Source: Chloroflexota bacterium (GTDB taxonomy: Bacteria > Chloroflexota > Anaerolineae > Anaerolineales > UBA11579). From it: a DNA stretch of 33,775 nt. Where the stretch lies: contig VRUJ01000044.1 in NCBI GenBank assembly GCA_019456165.1, positions 1 to 33,775 on the forward strand, in the 5' to 3' direction. This document shows positions 1 to 7,931 of this stretch, piece by piece. The notes beneath the pieces are model-generated. The model did not search any database. It worked only from the letters and a program-made list of their open reading frames with translations, and was not told where the DNA came from. The translations under genes were made by a program, and so were the position numbers. Every line of letters begins with the position of its first letter. Position 1 is the stretch's first letter.

Positions 1-66
1 TTGAACTTCAAATCAGGCTAAAGCTTGCCCGACTAAAAAGGGCTTGACCATTTTACAGAAAAGATG

Positions 67-95
67 TTGCACAATCCCAAATAAAAATCTATAAT
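67..95 (+). promoter_or_regulatory. Sigma70-type promoter for the EEP-family gene
   Basis: A perfect TATAAT lies at 90-95. A weak -35 (TTGCAC, 67-72) sits exactly 17 bases upstream. Transcription would start near 102, giving a leader of about 40 nt with AGGAGG at 129-134. The -10 element and spacing are seen directly; activity is inferred. Confidence 0.5.
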
Positions 96-140
96 CAATT
101 AAGAAAATCGATATTCGCTTAATATTATAGGAGGATGAAC

Positions 141-1223
141 ATGCCTTTCTACCAAAGGATAAATCCTGAAACAGTTGATGGAAAACGGACACTTGAGCGT
201 CTGATCGCTCTGCGGGGACAACTTGCTAGAGAAATCCCTCTACGCAACCTGGAAGATAGCTTGCTGTTAGCAACGTGGAATATCCGCGAGTTTGACTCTC
301 CCGCATACGGCACGCGCTTGCCCGAATCATTATATTACATCGCTGAAATCATCTCCCACTTCGATTTGGTGGCCATCCAAGAGGTACGCAAAGATCTCGC
401 AGCAATCGATAAAGTCCTAGGAATATTGGGTGGTTATTGGAAATATTTAGTCACAGATGTTACCAAAGGCTCCAAGGGAAATAAAGAACGTCTTGCATAT
501 CTATACGATTCTCGTAAAGTCCGCATGGGAGGCCTGGCTGGAGAGCTGGTCCTACCACCCACAAAGAGCAAAGACAAAGATGGAAAGAACATTTATCTAC
601 CTGCTACCCAAATTTCGCGCACACCATTTATTAGTGGATTCAAAACTGGTTGGACTAAATTTGTGTTAGTCACAGTCCACATTTTATATGGCGAATCCAG
701 CGCAAATGATCCCGAAAGAGTAAAAGAGATCGAGCAGATTGCGAAATTTCTAAATGAACGCTCCGGGGATCAATCCGCGTGGTCAAGAAATTTCATATTG
801 CTGGGTGATTTCAATATTTTCAAAACTGGGGATAAAACAATGCGCGCGCTCACAGATAATGGCTTTGAAATTCCGGAGGAATTGCTCAAAAATCCATCCA
901 ATGCAATTGAGACACGTCATTTCGACCAGATCGCTTTCCGTGTACGTAAGGACCGCTTTGCAGATGTAACCTCACAAGCTGGAGTCTTTCAGTTTTTCAG
1001 AACGGTATTCCGCCCTCGAGATGAAGAAGTTTATGCTGAAAAAATGGGAAAAGGTTACATAGTTGACAGCAAGGGAAAGCGCCGTGATGCGAATAAAAAG
1101 ACGAACTACTATAAAACCTATTGGCGTACACACCAGATGTCCGATCACCTCCCAATGTGGGTAGAAATTAAAATAGATTATTCCGACGAATACCTTGAGC
1201 GTAAGTTGAAACAAGCATCCTAA
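141..1223 (+). CDS. Endonuclease/exonuclease/phosphatase (EEP) family protein
   Basis: This 360-residue protein has the EEP (DNase I-like) fold. The ordered motifs are visible: TWNIREFD near residue 46 (metal-binding Asn), AIQEVR near 78 (metal-binding Glu), LLGDFNIF near 220 (catalytic Asp and Asn) and SDHLPMW near 332 (C-terminal Asp-His). All active-site motifs are intact, so it should be a Mg-dependent phosphodiesterase or nuclease; the substrate (nucleic acid, phospholipid or sugar phosphate) cannot be read from sequence. There is no signal peptide, so it is probably cytoplasmic. Start choice: an ATG at 135 directly abuts AGGAGG (129-134), so the ATG at 141, six bases after the Shine-Dalgarno, is the better start. 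The next gene begins 22 bases downstream and could be cotranscribed. Confidence 0.85.
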   Translation: MPFYQRINPETVDGKRTLERLIALRGQLAREIPLRNLEDSLLLATWNIREFDSPAYGTRLPESLYYIAEIISHFDLVAIQEVRKDLAAIDKVLGILGGYWKYLVTDVTKGSKGNKERLAYLYDSRKVRMGGLAGELVLPPTKSKDKDGKNIYLPATQISRTPFISGFKTGWTKFVLVTVHILYGESSANDPERVKEIEQIAKFLNERSGDQSAWSRNFILLGDFNIFKTGDKTMRALTDNGFEIPEELLKNPSNAIETRHFDQIAFRVRKDRFADVTSQAGVFQFFRTVFRPRDEEVYAEKMGKGYIVDSKGKRRDANKKTNYYKTYWRTHQMSDHLPMWVEIKIDYSDEYLERKLKQAS

Positions 1224-1245
1224 CTTACCATCAAAAGGATCTTAT

Positions 1246-2421
1246 GTGAAACATTGGTTCATAATCTTCCTTCTAAGCGGCATTGCTCTGGTTTTCCCCG
1301 AAGGTTTTTCCCAAGCTGATGGTGATGATCGCCCCCAAACAATTGACACGCCCTGCTTACCAGGCATTTATTTACAGACGCCTCAAGAATGCATCCTGGT
1401 TGGTCCCGCAGCTTACCTTACAGAACGTGCTGTAATACTCGCTGAGATTGAAAGCCAATCTGAAATCTTTCTGCCGGTTGACCCATCTTTTGGGGAAACC
1501 TCCTATCAATATGCCAAGATCTATTCGGAGAGGGGTTTTGTATTCTCATCCTTGGAAGATGCCGTAGAAGGAAGCAACGTTAGCCGTTTGATACAGCCTG
1601 GCTTCAATTATGTCAGTTTCACTGAAGAGGTTGATGTAGATGGGAGGTCTTATTATCAAATTGGATTTAGGGAGTGGATTCGAGCAAGAGATGTTGATAG
1701 GTTTGTTGTGCCCACCGATTTTTCTGGTGTCACTCTAACAGGAACCCCAGAGCGGCCCTTCGGTTGGGTGCTTTACGAAACCCCTGCTTACAAAATACCA
1801 ACATTCAATAATCCAGAAATAGCCGGGAATCTTACGCGCCATCAAATTATCCAGGTTTTCGATACTCAAGTAATAAGTGGATTCGAATGGTACTTAGTAG
1901 CTCCTGGAGAATGGATCGAACAGCGGAAGATTGCTCTAGTATATCCACGCCAGACCCCGCCTCACGGTGTGAGGAACGGCCGTTGGGTTGAAATCAATCT
2001 TTTCGAACAAACGACTGCAGTTTACGAGCGCGGAGAAATGGTGTTCGCCACCCTCACAACCAGCGGATCCACAGAATTTTATACACGTCCCGGCTTATTC
2101 CAAATCACAGAAAAACTCGAAACAACTCCCATGCGCGGCGGGAGGGACGAAGAAACCTACTATCTTGAAGATGTCCCCTGGACGATGTATTTTGACCAGC
2201 GGCGGGCTTTCCATGGAGAGTATTGGCACGACCACCTAGGCTATAGATCATCTCACGGTTGTGCAAACCTATCCTTCGCGGATGCTGATTGGCTGTACAA
2301 CTGGGCCGAAGTAGGAGATTGGGTTTACGTCTGGGACCCTTCTGGAAGAACCCCAGTAATAGAAGCATTGTTTACAGCCCTTATACCAGAAATATATACG
2401 CGAGAAGATCTTCTTGAATAG
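1246..2421 (+). CDS. Secreted L,D-transpeptidase (YkuD domain)
   Basis: This 391-residue protein has an N-terminal signal peptide (hydrophobic residues about 4-20, Ala-type cleavage near 25). An N-terminal region with SH3-like stretches is followed by a YkuD catalytic domain at about 245-370. The signature is complete: an upstream His in the FHGEYWH segment, then SHGCANLS with His337 and nucleophile Cys339. The family forms 3-3 peptidoglycan cross-links or attaches proteins to peptidoglycan outside the membrane. GTG at 1246 is chosen because AAAGGAT (1234-1240) lies six bases before it; the overlapping ATG at 1244 runs straight into TGA. Two cysteines near the mature N-terminus (CLPGIYLQTPQEC) may form a disulfide. 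Cell-wall status varies among Chloroflexota, so the physiological substrate is uncertain. Confidence 0.85.
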   Translation: MKHWFIIFLLSGIALVFPEGFSQADGDDRPQTIDTPCLPGIYLQTPQECILVGPAAYLTERAVILAEIESQSEIFLPVDPSFGETSYQYAKIYSERGFVFSSLEDAVEGSNVSRLIQPGFNYVSFTEEVDVDGRSYYQIGFREWIRARDVDRFVVPTDFSGVTLTGTPERPFGWVLYETPAYKIPTFNNPEIAGNLTRHQIIQVFDTQVISGFEWYLVAPGEWIEQRKIALVYPRQTPPHGVRNGRWVEINLFEQTTAVYERGEMVFATLTTSGSTEFYTRPGLFQITEKLETTPMRGGRDEETYYLEDVPWTMYFDQRRAFHGEYWHDHLGYRSSHGCANLSFADADWLYNWAEVGDWVYVWDPSGRTPVIEALFTALIPEIYTREDLLE

Positions 2422-2684
2422 AAATTCCACTTTTTTCTTCAACATTTTTCGATTGATTCCTACTAATTCAATAATAAAATAACATTCCCCCCTCTCAACC
2501 TGACGTGTTCAAGATAATAATTTAGGGGTAATTCCTCCCACTGAAAGTTGTAATTCATCTTCTTAATAATCACAATTTTCGAATCTTTTATCCGATATTT
2601 TTCCACCCTGGAGAAAATTGATAAAATAGCGTAACTTTTTTTCTTTCCGGGGTTAACCACTTTCATAGGAGATACTGATAATTT

Positions 2685-3470
2685 ATGACAGACATTGAAC
2701 TCAACACTGACCCACAAGGGATTGGCACTCTCACCGTCAACCGACCCGATGTACGAAACGCATTGGATTGGGATGCAATGCAGGCTTTCGCTGATGCAGT
2801 GGGAAAATTGGAAAAACTCCAGAACCTAAAAGTCCTGATTTTGACCGGCAATGGCAAAAGTTTTATTTCTGGGGGGGATCTAAAAGTATTACAACATTAC
2901 CCAAATCATAAAGATGGCCTGCGTCTAGCCACAATTATGGGTGATGCACTAGCAAAATTTGAAAAGCTTCCATTCCCTACCATTGCGGCGATTAATGGTC
3001 CTGCGCGTGGAGGTGGCGCCGAAATAGCATTTGCTTGCGATATTAGAATAATCTCTGAAGATGGGGATATCGGTTTTGTACATTCTAGGTTGGGAATTAT
3101 TACAGCTTGGGGAGGTGGACAGCGCTTGCTGCGAGCCGTGGGTTACACAACTGCCTTTGAACTTTTGGCTACCGGAAGGGTGGTCAGCCCTGCAGAAGCT
3201 TCTGTCCTGGGTCTAGTTAACCGGATCACACCTAATGGGGAAGCCTATATATCAGCTTTAGAGACTGCCAAACAAATCTCTGCTAACCCACATCAAACAA
3301 TATTGGCAGTTAAAAGAATAATGCGAAGCCAATTTGATTACCCCCAAGAAGACCCATATCTTGCGGAACGAAATGAATTTCCAGATCTTTGGGATACAGA
3401 TTACCGAAGAACCGCTCTGGACAAGTTTATTAACCTAAGGAAAAAAGCTAAGGATAAAATTTTTAAATAA
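2685..3470 (+). CDS. Crotonase-fold enoyl-CoA hydratase/isomerase family protein, atypical active site
   Basis: This 261-residue protein has the crotonase fold. The oxyanion-hole segments are clear: SFISGGDL (59-66) and INGPARGGGAEIAFACD (103-119). Glu113 occupies the first catalytic Glu position of hydratases. The second hydratase Glu, normally in a Pro-Glu pair before a Gly-Ile-Ile-type strand, is missing: the segment reads FVHSRLGIITAWGGGQRL (131-148), two residues shorter, with Ser-Arg instead of Pro-Glu. Plain hydration of enoyl-CoA is therefore doubtful; an acyl-CoA decarboxylase or isomerase role fits better (inference from family knowledge). The start has AGGAGA (2667-2672) at a long 12-base spacing. 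The preceding 263 bases (2422-2684) hold no gene that I can support. Confidence 0.8.
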   Translation: MTDIELNTDPQGIGTLTVNRPDVRNALDWDAMQAFADAVGKLEKLQNLKVLILTGNGKSFISGGDLKVLQHYPNHKDGLRLATIMGDALAKFEKLPFPTIAAINGPARGGGAEIAFACDIRIISEDGDIGFVHSRLGIITAWGGGQRLLRAVGYTTAFELLATGRVVSPAEASVLGLVNRITPNGEAYISALETAKQISANPHQTILAVKRIMRSQFDYPQEDPYLAERNEFPDLWDTDYRRTALDKFINLRKKAKDKIFK

Positions 3471-3553
3471 CCAGTGAACCTTGCAGTTTCGTATGGGGTA
3501 TAAAAAAACAAAGGTAAATCTCACTTCCTTACTTCGAATTATCAAGCTGACAA

Positions 3554-3584
3554 TTGTATGATTCAACAAGAAATGTTATATAAT
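3554..3584 (+). promoter_or_regulatory. Promoter with TATAAT eight bases before the start codon (leaderless)
   Basis: A perfect TATAAT at 3579-3584 is followed by ATG at 3592. A start site 7-8 bases after the -10 falls on or next to the A of that ATG. No Shine-Dalgarno is present in the AT-rich stretch between them. The best -35 is TTGTAT (3554-3559) with a 19-base spacer. Confidence 0.45.
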
Positions 3585-3591
3585 AAACTTG

Positions 3592-4152
3592 ATGACAGAG
3601 CAACCAATCGAATATACTCCAGTTAATCGTTTAGATGATCTAGCGGCAGACGAAAAAATTACACCCGTGATGGTCTATACACCCACGTCGCTTTCTTGGG
3701 GACAGATGATTACCAGGGAAAACTTACGCCCGAGCCTAATCTTTCATACTGTCCCCATTCCCGAATATCTGTCAATATTTAAAGTAAACAGTTTAAATCT
3801 TCAATCTAATGAGTTGTCTAAACCATCTGAATTTCAAGAGATGCATTTTCCAATTAAGCAAGTTATTGGTTTTCATCTCATGCCGCCGCACGAAGAACCA
3901 CTTGACTATGACCAGGATGAACCCAACCGCAGAATGGAAGATGTAACCATATTGGTTGGAACATTCTTTTTTAGAGGCAAGGCAAGATTATCAACTCAAG
4001 CTTCACTAAAGAGATTTCTTGATGTTTCCAAATCGGATTTCTTTTCGATATATTCGGTGAAAATATCTCATATGTCCAATCCGAAGATGAAACCGATACT
4101 AACACCTTCGGCAGTAATCCGTCGCGAAGAAGTATTATTTGCAGGCGTTTAA
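3592..4152 (+). CDS. Unrecognised conserved-looking protein
   Basis: I cannot assign a function to this 186-residue protein. It has no signal peptide, membrane segment or coiled coil. It is a soluble alpha/beta sequence: strand-like VMVYTPTSLSWGQM near residue 25, PIKQVIGFHLMPPHEEP near 86-103, an acidic DYDQDEPNRRMED turn, and a strand VTILVGTFFF followed by RLSTQASLKRFLDVSKSDFFSIYSVKI. The balanced, non-repetitive sequence and its own promoter argue for a real gene. It starts at ATG 3592 (a TTG at 3589 is in frame but unnecessary), with no Shine-Dalgarno and a -10 element just upstream, so it is probably translated from a leaderless mRNA. The 99 bases to the SppA gene contain a separate ribosome binding site, and no operon link is evident. 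Confidence 0.7.
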   Translation: MTEQPIEYTPVNRLDDLAADEKITPVMVYTPTSLSWGQMITRENLRPSLIFHTVPIPEYLSIFKVNSLNLQSNELSKPSEFQEMHFPIKQVIGFHLMPPHEEPLDYDQDEPNRRMEDVTILVGTFFFRGKARLSTQASLKRFLDVSKSDFFSIYSVKISHMSNPKMKPILTPSAVIRREEVLFAGV

Positions 4153-4251
4153 AGTTTCTTAACATCTCTTTCCGATTAATTGTACGTCTATAACGACATG
4201 CATCTGACTAATAAAGTTCATTTTGGATAATAGCAAAAAAAGGAGATAAAC

Positions 4252-5226
4252 ATGACCGATTCGAAATCTCCACCATCTGAATTAGCGGAGATGACAAAAA
4301 ATGTACGTGACGCTACTCAAAACTTCTTTACAGAATTCATCGATCTCATATCAACAAACACTCCCTCAAACTTTACCAACCGCACTTTAGGAGGTCTTTT
4401 CCTATGGATCGTAATCCCAATAATATCTGGAATTTGGATCGCTCAAACTCTGGTACCTAGACCGGCTGTTGGCATCATTCGTCTAAACACCGGCATATCT
4501 TGGTCGTCTGCGGATTTCATTAAACAACAGATAGACTTGGCTCGCAGTGAGCCCCAGATCAAAGCTATTGTCTTTTCGATTGACTCCCCGGGCGGAGGTG
4601 TCACTTCGACTCAGTTCCTTTTCATGGAACTTCTGAATTTAAGGGAAACAATGCCTATAGTCGGTTCAATTGATAGTATGGCGGCCAGCGGTGGGTATTA
4701 CCTTGCAATGGCAACCGATCCGATCTTTGCAAAACCATCCTCCATTGTGGGTAATATTGGGGTGTGGGGCTATGTCCCGCCTGATCTGGCAGTGAACGAC
4801 CTTGTTTTAGCGAGTGGACCTTTCAAACTTACAGCTAGCAATCAGGCCGAATTCCTCCGTGAAATCGAAAGTATCAAAAGAGAATTTCTAGCAACAGTCA
4901 GGAATTCGCGCGGAGAGCGCTTAGAAGAACTCGCTGACGAGGATATCCTACAGGGATTAGCTTACCCTGGCCGGGAAGCAGGTGAGATTGGCATGATAGA
5001 TTATTTAGGAAGTGAGACCGATGCTGCTGCCGAAGCTGCCCGTCTCGCCGGAATTGCGAATTATGAGATTATAGATTTGGAAACCCTCCTTCTGCAAAGG
5101 TTATTTGGAAGTGTGCTGCCATTTTTTGAGGCTTGGGTGCACTCGACCTCCCCACTCTCAGAGGGTTTTGCGCTGCCTCCAGGAGCTTACATGCTATACG
5201 ACAGGCAACTTGGAGGTGCACCGTGA
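4252..5226 (+). CDS. sppA: Signal peptide peptidase SppA-like serine protease (S49)
   Basis: This 324-residue membrane protease has one transmembrane segment (about 47-67), followed by an S49 protease domain of single-domain length facing the outside. Motifs: DSPGGGVTSTQ (111-121) and SMAASGGYY (142-150), with predicted nucleophile Ser146. Lys192 in SGPFKL is the likely general base of the Ser-Lys dyad. The family cuts residual signal peptides or other membrane-embedded peptides. A good Shine-Dalgarno (AAGGAGA) precedes ATG 4252. The stop TGA overlaps the GTG start of the next gene (GTGA at 5223-5226), so the two are translationally coupled and probably work together. Confidence 0.88.
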   Translation: MTDSKSPPSELAEMTKNVRDATQNFFTEFIDLISTNTPSNFTNRTLGGLFLWIVIPIISGIWIAQTLVPRPAVGIIRLNTGISWSSADFIKQQIDLARSEPQIKAIVFSIDSPGGGVTSTQFLFMELLNLRETMPIVGSIDSMAASGGYYLAMATDPIFAKPSSIVGNIGVWGYVPPDLAVNDLVLASGPFKLTASNQAEFLREIESIKREFLATVRNSRGERLEELADEDILQGLAYPGREAGEIGMIDYLGSETDAAAEAARLAGIANYEIIDLETLLLQRLFGSVLPFFEAWVHSTSPLSEGFALPPGAYMLYDRQLGGAP

Positions 5227-7121
5227 ATAAGCCGAGTAGATTAGTTTTATTGGTTCTACTCCTCCTGGTGCTACCGATTGGACTCCGTTTGGCATGGTTC
5301 TACCGCGGGACTTACACACCCCTTGAATATCAAGAAGTTGATGGCTCTAGTTTGGTAGCCCCCCATGAAGACTTTCAAACTTATGAAGATGAACCCATAG
5401 ACAGCTCGGGGATCGTGATATTTGATCTCTCGCATACAAACAACATCAGATCTGATGACTTGACAGCCCTTCATGATAGATTAACCAACCGCGGAGTTAC
5501 AGTCAAAATCGTTACTGAAAGCGGCGATTCACCAGATGTATACTTGAGAGACGCGAGCGCGCTAGTAGTCGCTGCCCCCACTGAAGAATACACGGAAGAT
5601 GAATTATCGGCAATTGCGGCCTTCGTTGATGCCGGCGGGCGCTTGCTCCTTGTTGCAGACCCAACACGCACAGCTGATTTTGATATTGGGGACGATCTTT
5701 TCCTTGCCGTTTTCCCCAACAGCGCTGTACCCGCAATGAATAGTATTGCAAATGCCTTTGGAATTGTTTATTACGACGACTATATTTACAACCTCGTCGA
5801 CAACCAAGGCAATTATCGCAATGTCAAATTCACCGACTTCAATTCTGATCAAGACCTGACAGAAGGTTTAGACACGGTCGTTTTCTTCGCCTCGCACTCA
5901 ATCCGCAGTGATGGAATCCCAATCCTAATCGGTGATGAAAACACGCGCTCACCTGTGCGCTTTGGAGAAACCGAACTCTCTCCCACAGCCTTAACAAATG
6001 ATGGAAACGTTTTAGCGCTTGGAGATATCAATTTTCTCATACCGCCATTCCATACTATCGCAAATAATGACCATTTCCTCAGCAACATCGCCAACTGGCT
6101 AGCAACTGCAGAGCGAGATTGGGATTTACGAGATTTTCCGTTCCTCTTTGAGAGCTCGGTTGACCTTATTCCACTGACAGAAGGGCGCATTGATCCTCAA
6201 TTGCTAATTCAAACAGACACTCTCGTCAGTATTTTCGATTCTGCAGGATTATCACTAAATCTAACAAACGATGTTGAAACCGAGAATGATGCTCTCATGC
6301 TTGGAGTCTTCGCTGACGCAGACCTAATAGAAGATTATCTGTCTTCAGCAGATGTGAGTGTGCTGGAAGGCGAAGACGAAGACGATTCCGGCAACATTGA
6401 GATCGAGGGTGTCGGCACAATTGGGATCGAAGGAACCACTTTGTTTTTAGAAGATCGCAATGGAGATCAAACTGTGGTCATTGCCTTAGGCGAGGATGCA
6501 GAAGCAGTTGTAAGCGCGCTAGAACGTCTGGTTTCCAATGATTTTTCCGACTGCTTTGACATCAACAACTTAATTATTTGCTCAACAGGCGAACATCAAG
6601 AAGGTATAGATGAAGAAGGCGAATCCGTTTCATTCCTTGCTTCATGTGATCAACCACCCAACGAAGTGACCGCCGAAGAACCACCCAGAATTGGTTCAAT
6701 CTCAGAATCTCAGGAAGCCTGGGATGCCTTCGTTTACTCGCTCGAATTTTTTGCGTGCGAGCCAGGTGAGGAAGGTGATTTCGAACCTGGAGAAATTACC
6801 GTCTACAATATCATTATGCAAGAATCAGAAGATGTCCTTTGGTATTGGGGATGGTGTACTGCGACAGAGGAAGATTTAGAAGAAAACTGGGATGTTATCA
6901 GTCTGGAATTTATCCTAAATGGAGAGGTTGAATCATTATCCGGTTTTGCAATTGATGAGAGTGGAACTTGTCTGTTGTATTATGCTCTGGTCACCGATTG
7001 GCCGCCAGGCACTCACCTATTGACAACCCAGATTACCTTCTTATCTGATCTCAATGATGGTTTTAGCGATTATGAAGCAGGAATCAGGACAATTGAGTAT
7101 TGGGTGACGGTAGAAGATTAG
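5223..7121 (+). CDS. Membrane-anchored exoprotein with GldG/DUF4350-like domain, coupled to SppA
   Basis: This 632-residue protein has an N-terminal membrane anchor (about 5-27) and a large acidic extracytoplasmic part. Residues about 60-310 resemble the GldG/DUF4350 class: a strand with IVIFDLSH, an ADALVV-like strand followed by a helix, and AFVDAGGRLLLVADP. The rest (about 330-632) is acidic and unrecognised and carries six cysteines that could pair as disulfides. No catalytic motif is seen. GTG 5223 is chosen because it overlaps the SppA stop and places the anchor at the N-terminus; an in-frame ATG at 5133 would add 30 residues inside the SppA gene. The coupling suggests a partner, adaptor or substrate of the protease (inference). 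A strong hairpin terminator follows. Confidence 0.75.
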   Translation: MNKPSRLVLLVLLLLVLPIGLRLAWFYRGTYTPLEYQEVDGSSLVAPHEDFQTYEDEPIDSSGIVIFDLSHTNNIRSDDLTALHDRLTNRGVTVKIVTESGDSPDVYLRDASALVVAAPTEEYTEDELSAIAAFVDAGGRLLLVADPTRTADFDIGDDLFLAVFPNSAVPAMNSIANAFGIVYYDDYIYNLVDNQGNYRNVKFTDFNSDQDLTEGLDTVVFFASHSIRSDGIPILIGDENTRSPVRFGETELSPTALTNDGNVLALGDINFLIPPFHTIANNDHFLSNIANWLATAERDWDLRDFPFLFESSVDLIPLTEGRIDPQLLIQTDTLVSIFDSAGLSLNLTNDVETENDALMLGVFADADLIEDYLSSADVSVLEGEDEDDSGNIEIEGVGTIGIEGTTLFLEDRNGDQTVVIALGEDAEAVVSALERLVSNDFSDCFDINNLIICSTGEHQEGIDEEGESVSFLASCDQPPNEVTAEEPPRIGSISESQEAWDAFVYSLEFFACEPGEEGDFEPGEITVYNIIMQESEDVLWYWGWCTATEEDLEENWDVISLEFILNGEVESLSGFAIDESGTCLLYYALVTDWPPGTHLLTTQITFLSDLNDGFSDYEAGIRTIEYWVTVED

Positions 7122-7160
7122 ACAAACAATTACATCAGTCATTTACGAAGCAGAATGAAT

Positions 7161-7196
7161 CAAAAACCCCGCAGTTAAGTATCTGCGGGGTTTTTG
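7161..7196. terminator. Bidirectional intrinsic terminator
   Basis: A perfect 14-bp stem (7161-7174 with 7183-7196) has an 8-base loop and a GC-rich core flanked by A5 and T5. It lies between convergent genes ending at 7121 (+) and 7253 (-) and can terminate both. Confidence 0.93.
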
Positions 7197-7252
7197 ACTG
7201 TGCAATTATACATCTTAGATACCAAGACTTATGATCTTCAATTTCTCTATAT

Positions 7253-7873
7253 TTATCCTAATATCCCAATTACCAATACCAAAGCTATCCACCACATTAC
7301 AATTCCGACAAGAGTATCCAAAACTCGCCATGCAACCGGTTTTTGAAAAAGGGATGCTAATCGGACAGCGCCATAAGATAATCCAAAGAACCAGGTAAAT
7401 GAGGCGGAAATCGCACCGATTATAAAAATTATGCGTTCGCAGGCCAGATATTGAGCTCCTAGGCTCCCTATTAGTACCACTGTATCCAAATATACGTGAG
7501 GGTTCAAGAAACTAAACCCTAGAGCTGTCAAAATAGTAACCCGCAAGCTCTTTTTTTGCCCAATTTCGTTATTTAAATTTAGATTCGATTTGAAGAGGGC
7601 GCTTCTAAAAGCCATTCCGCCATAGATGAGTAAAAAAATAACGCCTCCCCAAGTTACAAAATTAGCAATTGCAGGAATTCGCGTCACCAAAACCCCCATT
7701 CCACCAACACCAAGAGATATCAATAGGGCATCAGCCAGAGAACAAATTATTGCTGTGGCAAATACAAAATTTCTTCTCAACCCCTGCCGGAGAACAAATG
7801 CGTTTTGAGCGCCAATGGCAATAATTAGACTTGCACTGAGGCTAAAACCCCGAATAAAAGGCGTGATCGTCAT
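7253..7873 (-). CDS. LysE/ArgO-type amino acid exporter
   Basis: This 206-residue integral membrane protein has about six hydrophobic segments. The N-terminus contains SLIIAIGAQNAFVLRQGL, the diagnostic LysE/ArgO first-helix motif (GAQNAFVLRQG), and the middle contains LGFSFLNPHVYLDTVVLIG, the conserved Asn-Pro-His segment of the family. Members export basic amino acids such as Lys or Arg across the inner membrane when intracellular levels rise, for example during growth on peptides. That would suit the peptide ABC transporter encoded upstream on the same strand (inference). No clear Shine-Dalgarno is seen before ATG 7873, but no better start exists. The GH5-like gene ends 58 bases upstream on the same strand, so cotranscription is possible. 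Confidence 0.88.
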   Translation of the reverse strand: MTITPFIRGFSLSASLIIAIGAQNAFVLRQGLRRNFVFATAIICSLADALLISLGVGGMGVLVTRIPAIANFVTWGGVIFLLIYGGMAFRSALFKSNLNLNNEIGQKKSLRVTILTALGFSFLNPHVYLDTVVLIGSLGAQYLACERIIFIIGAISASFTWFFGLSYGAVRLASLFQKPVAWRVLDTLVGIVMWWIALVLVIGILG

Positions 7874-7931
7874 TTACAACGGATGCAATTAACGCAATTC
7901 AGAGACATTAATATAAATTCAACGGAGTCAT

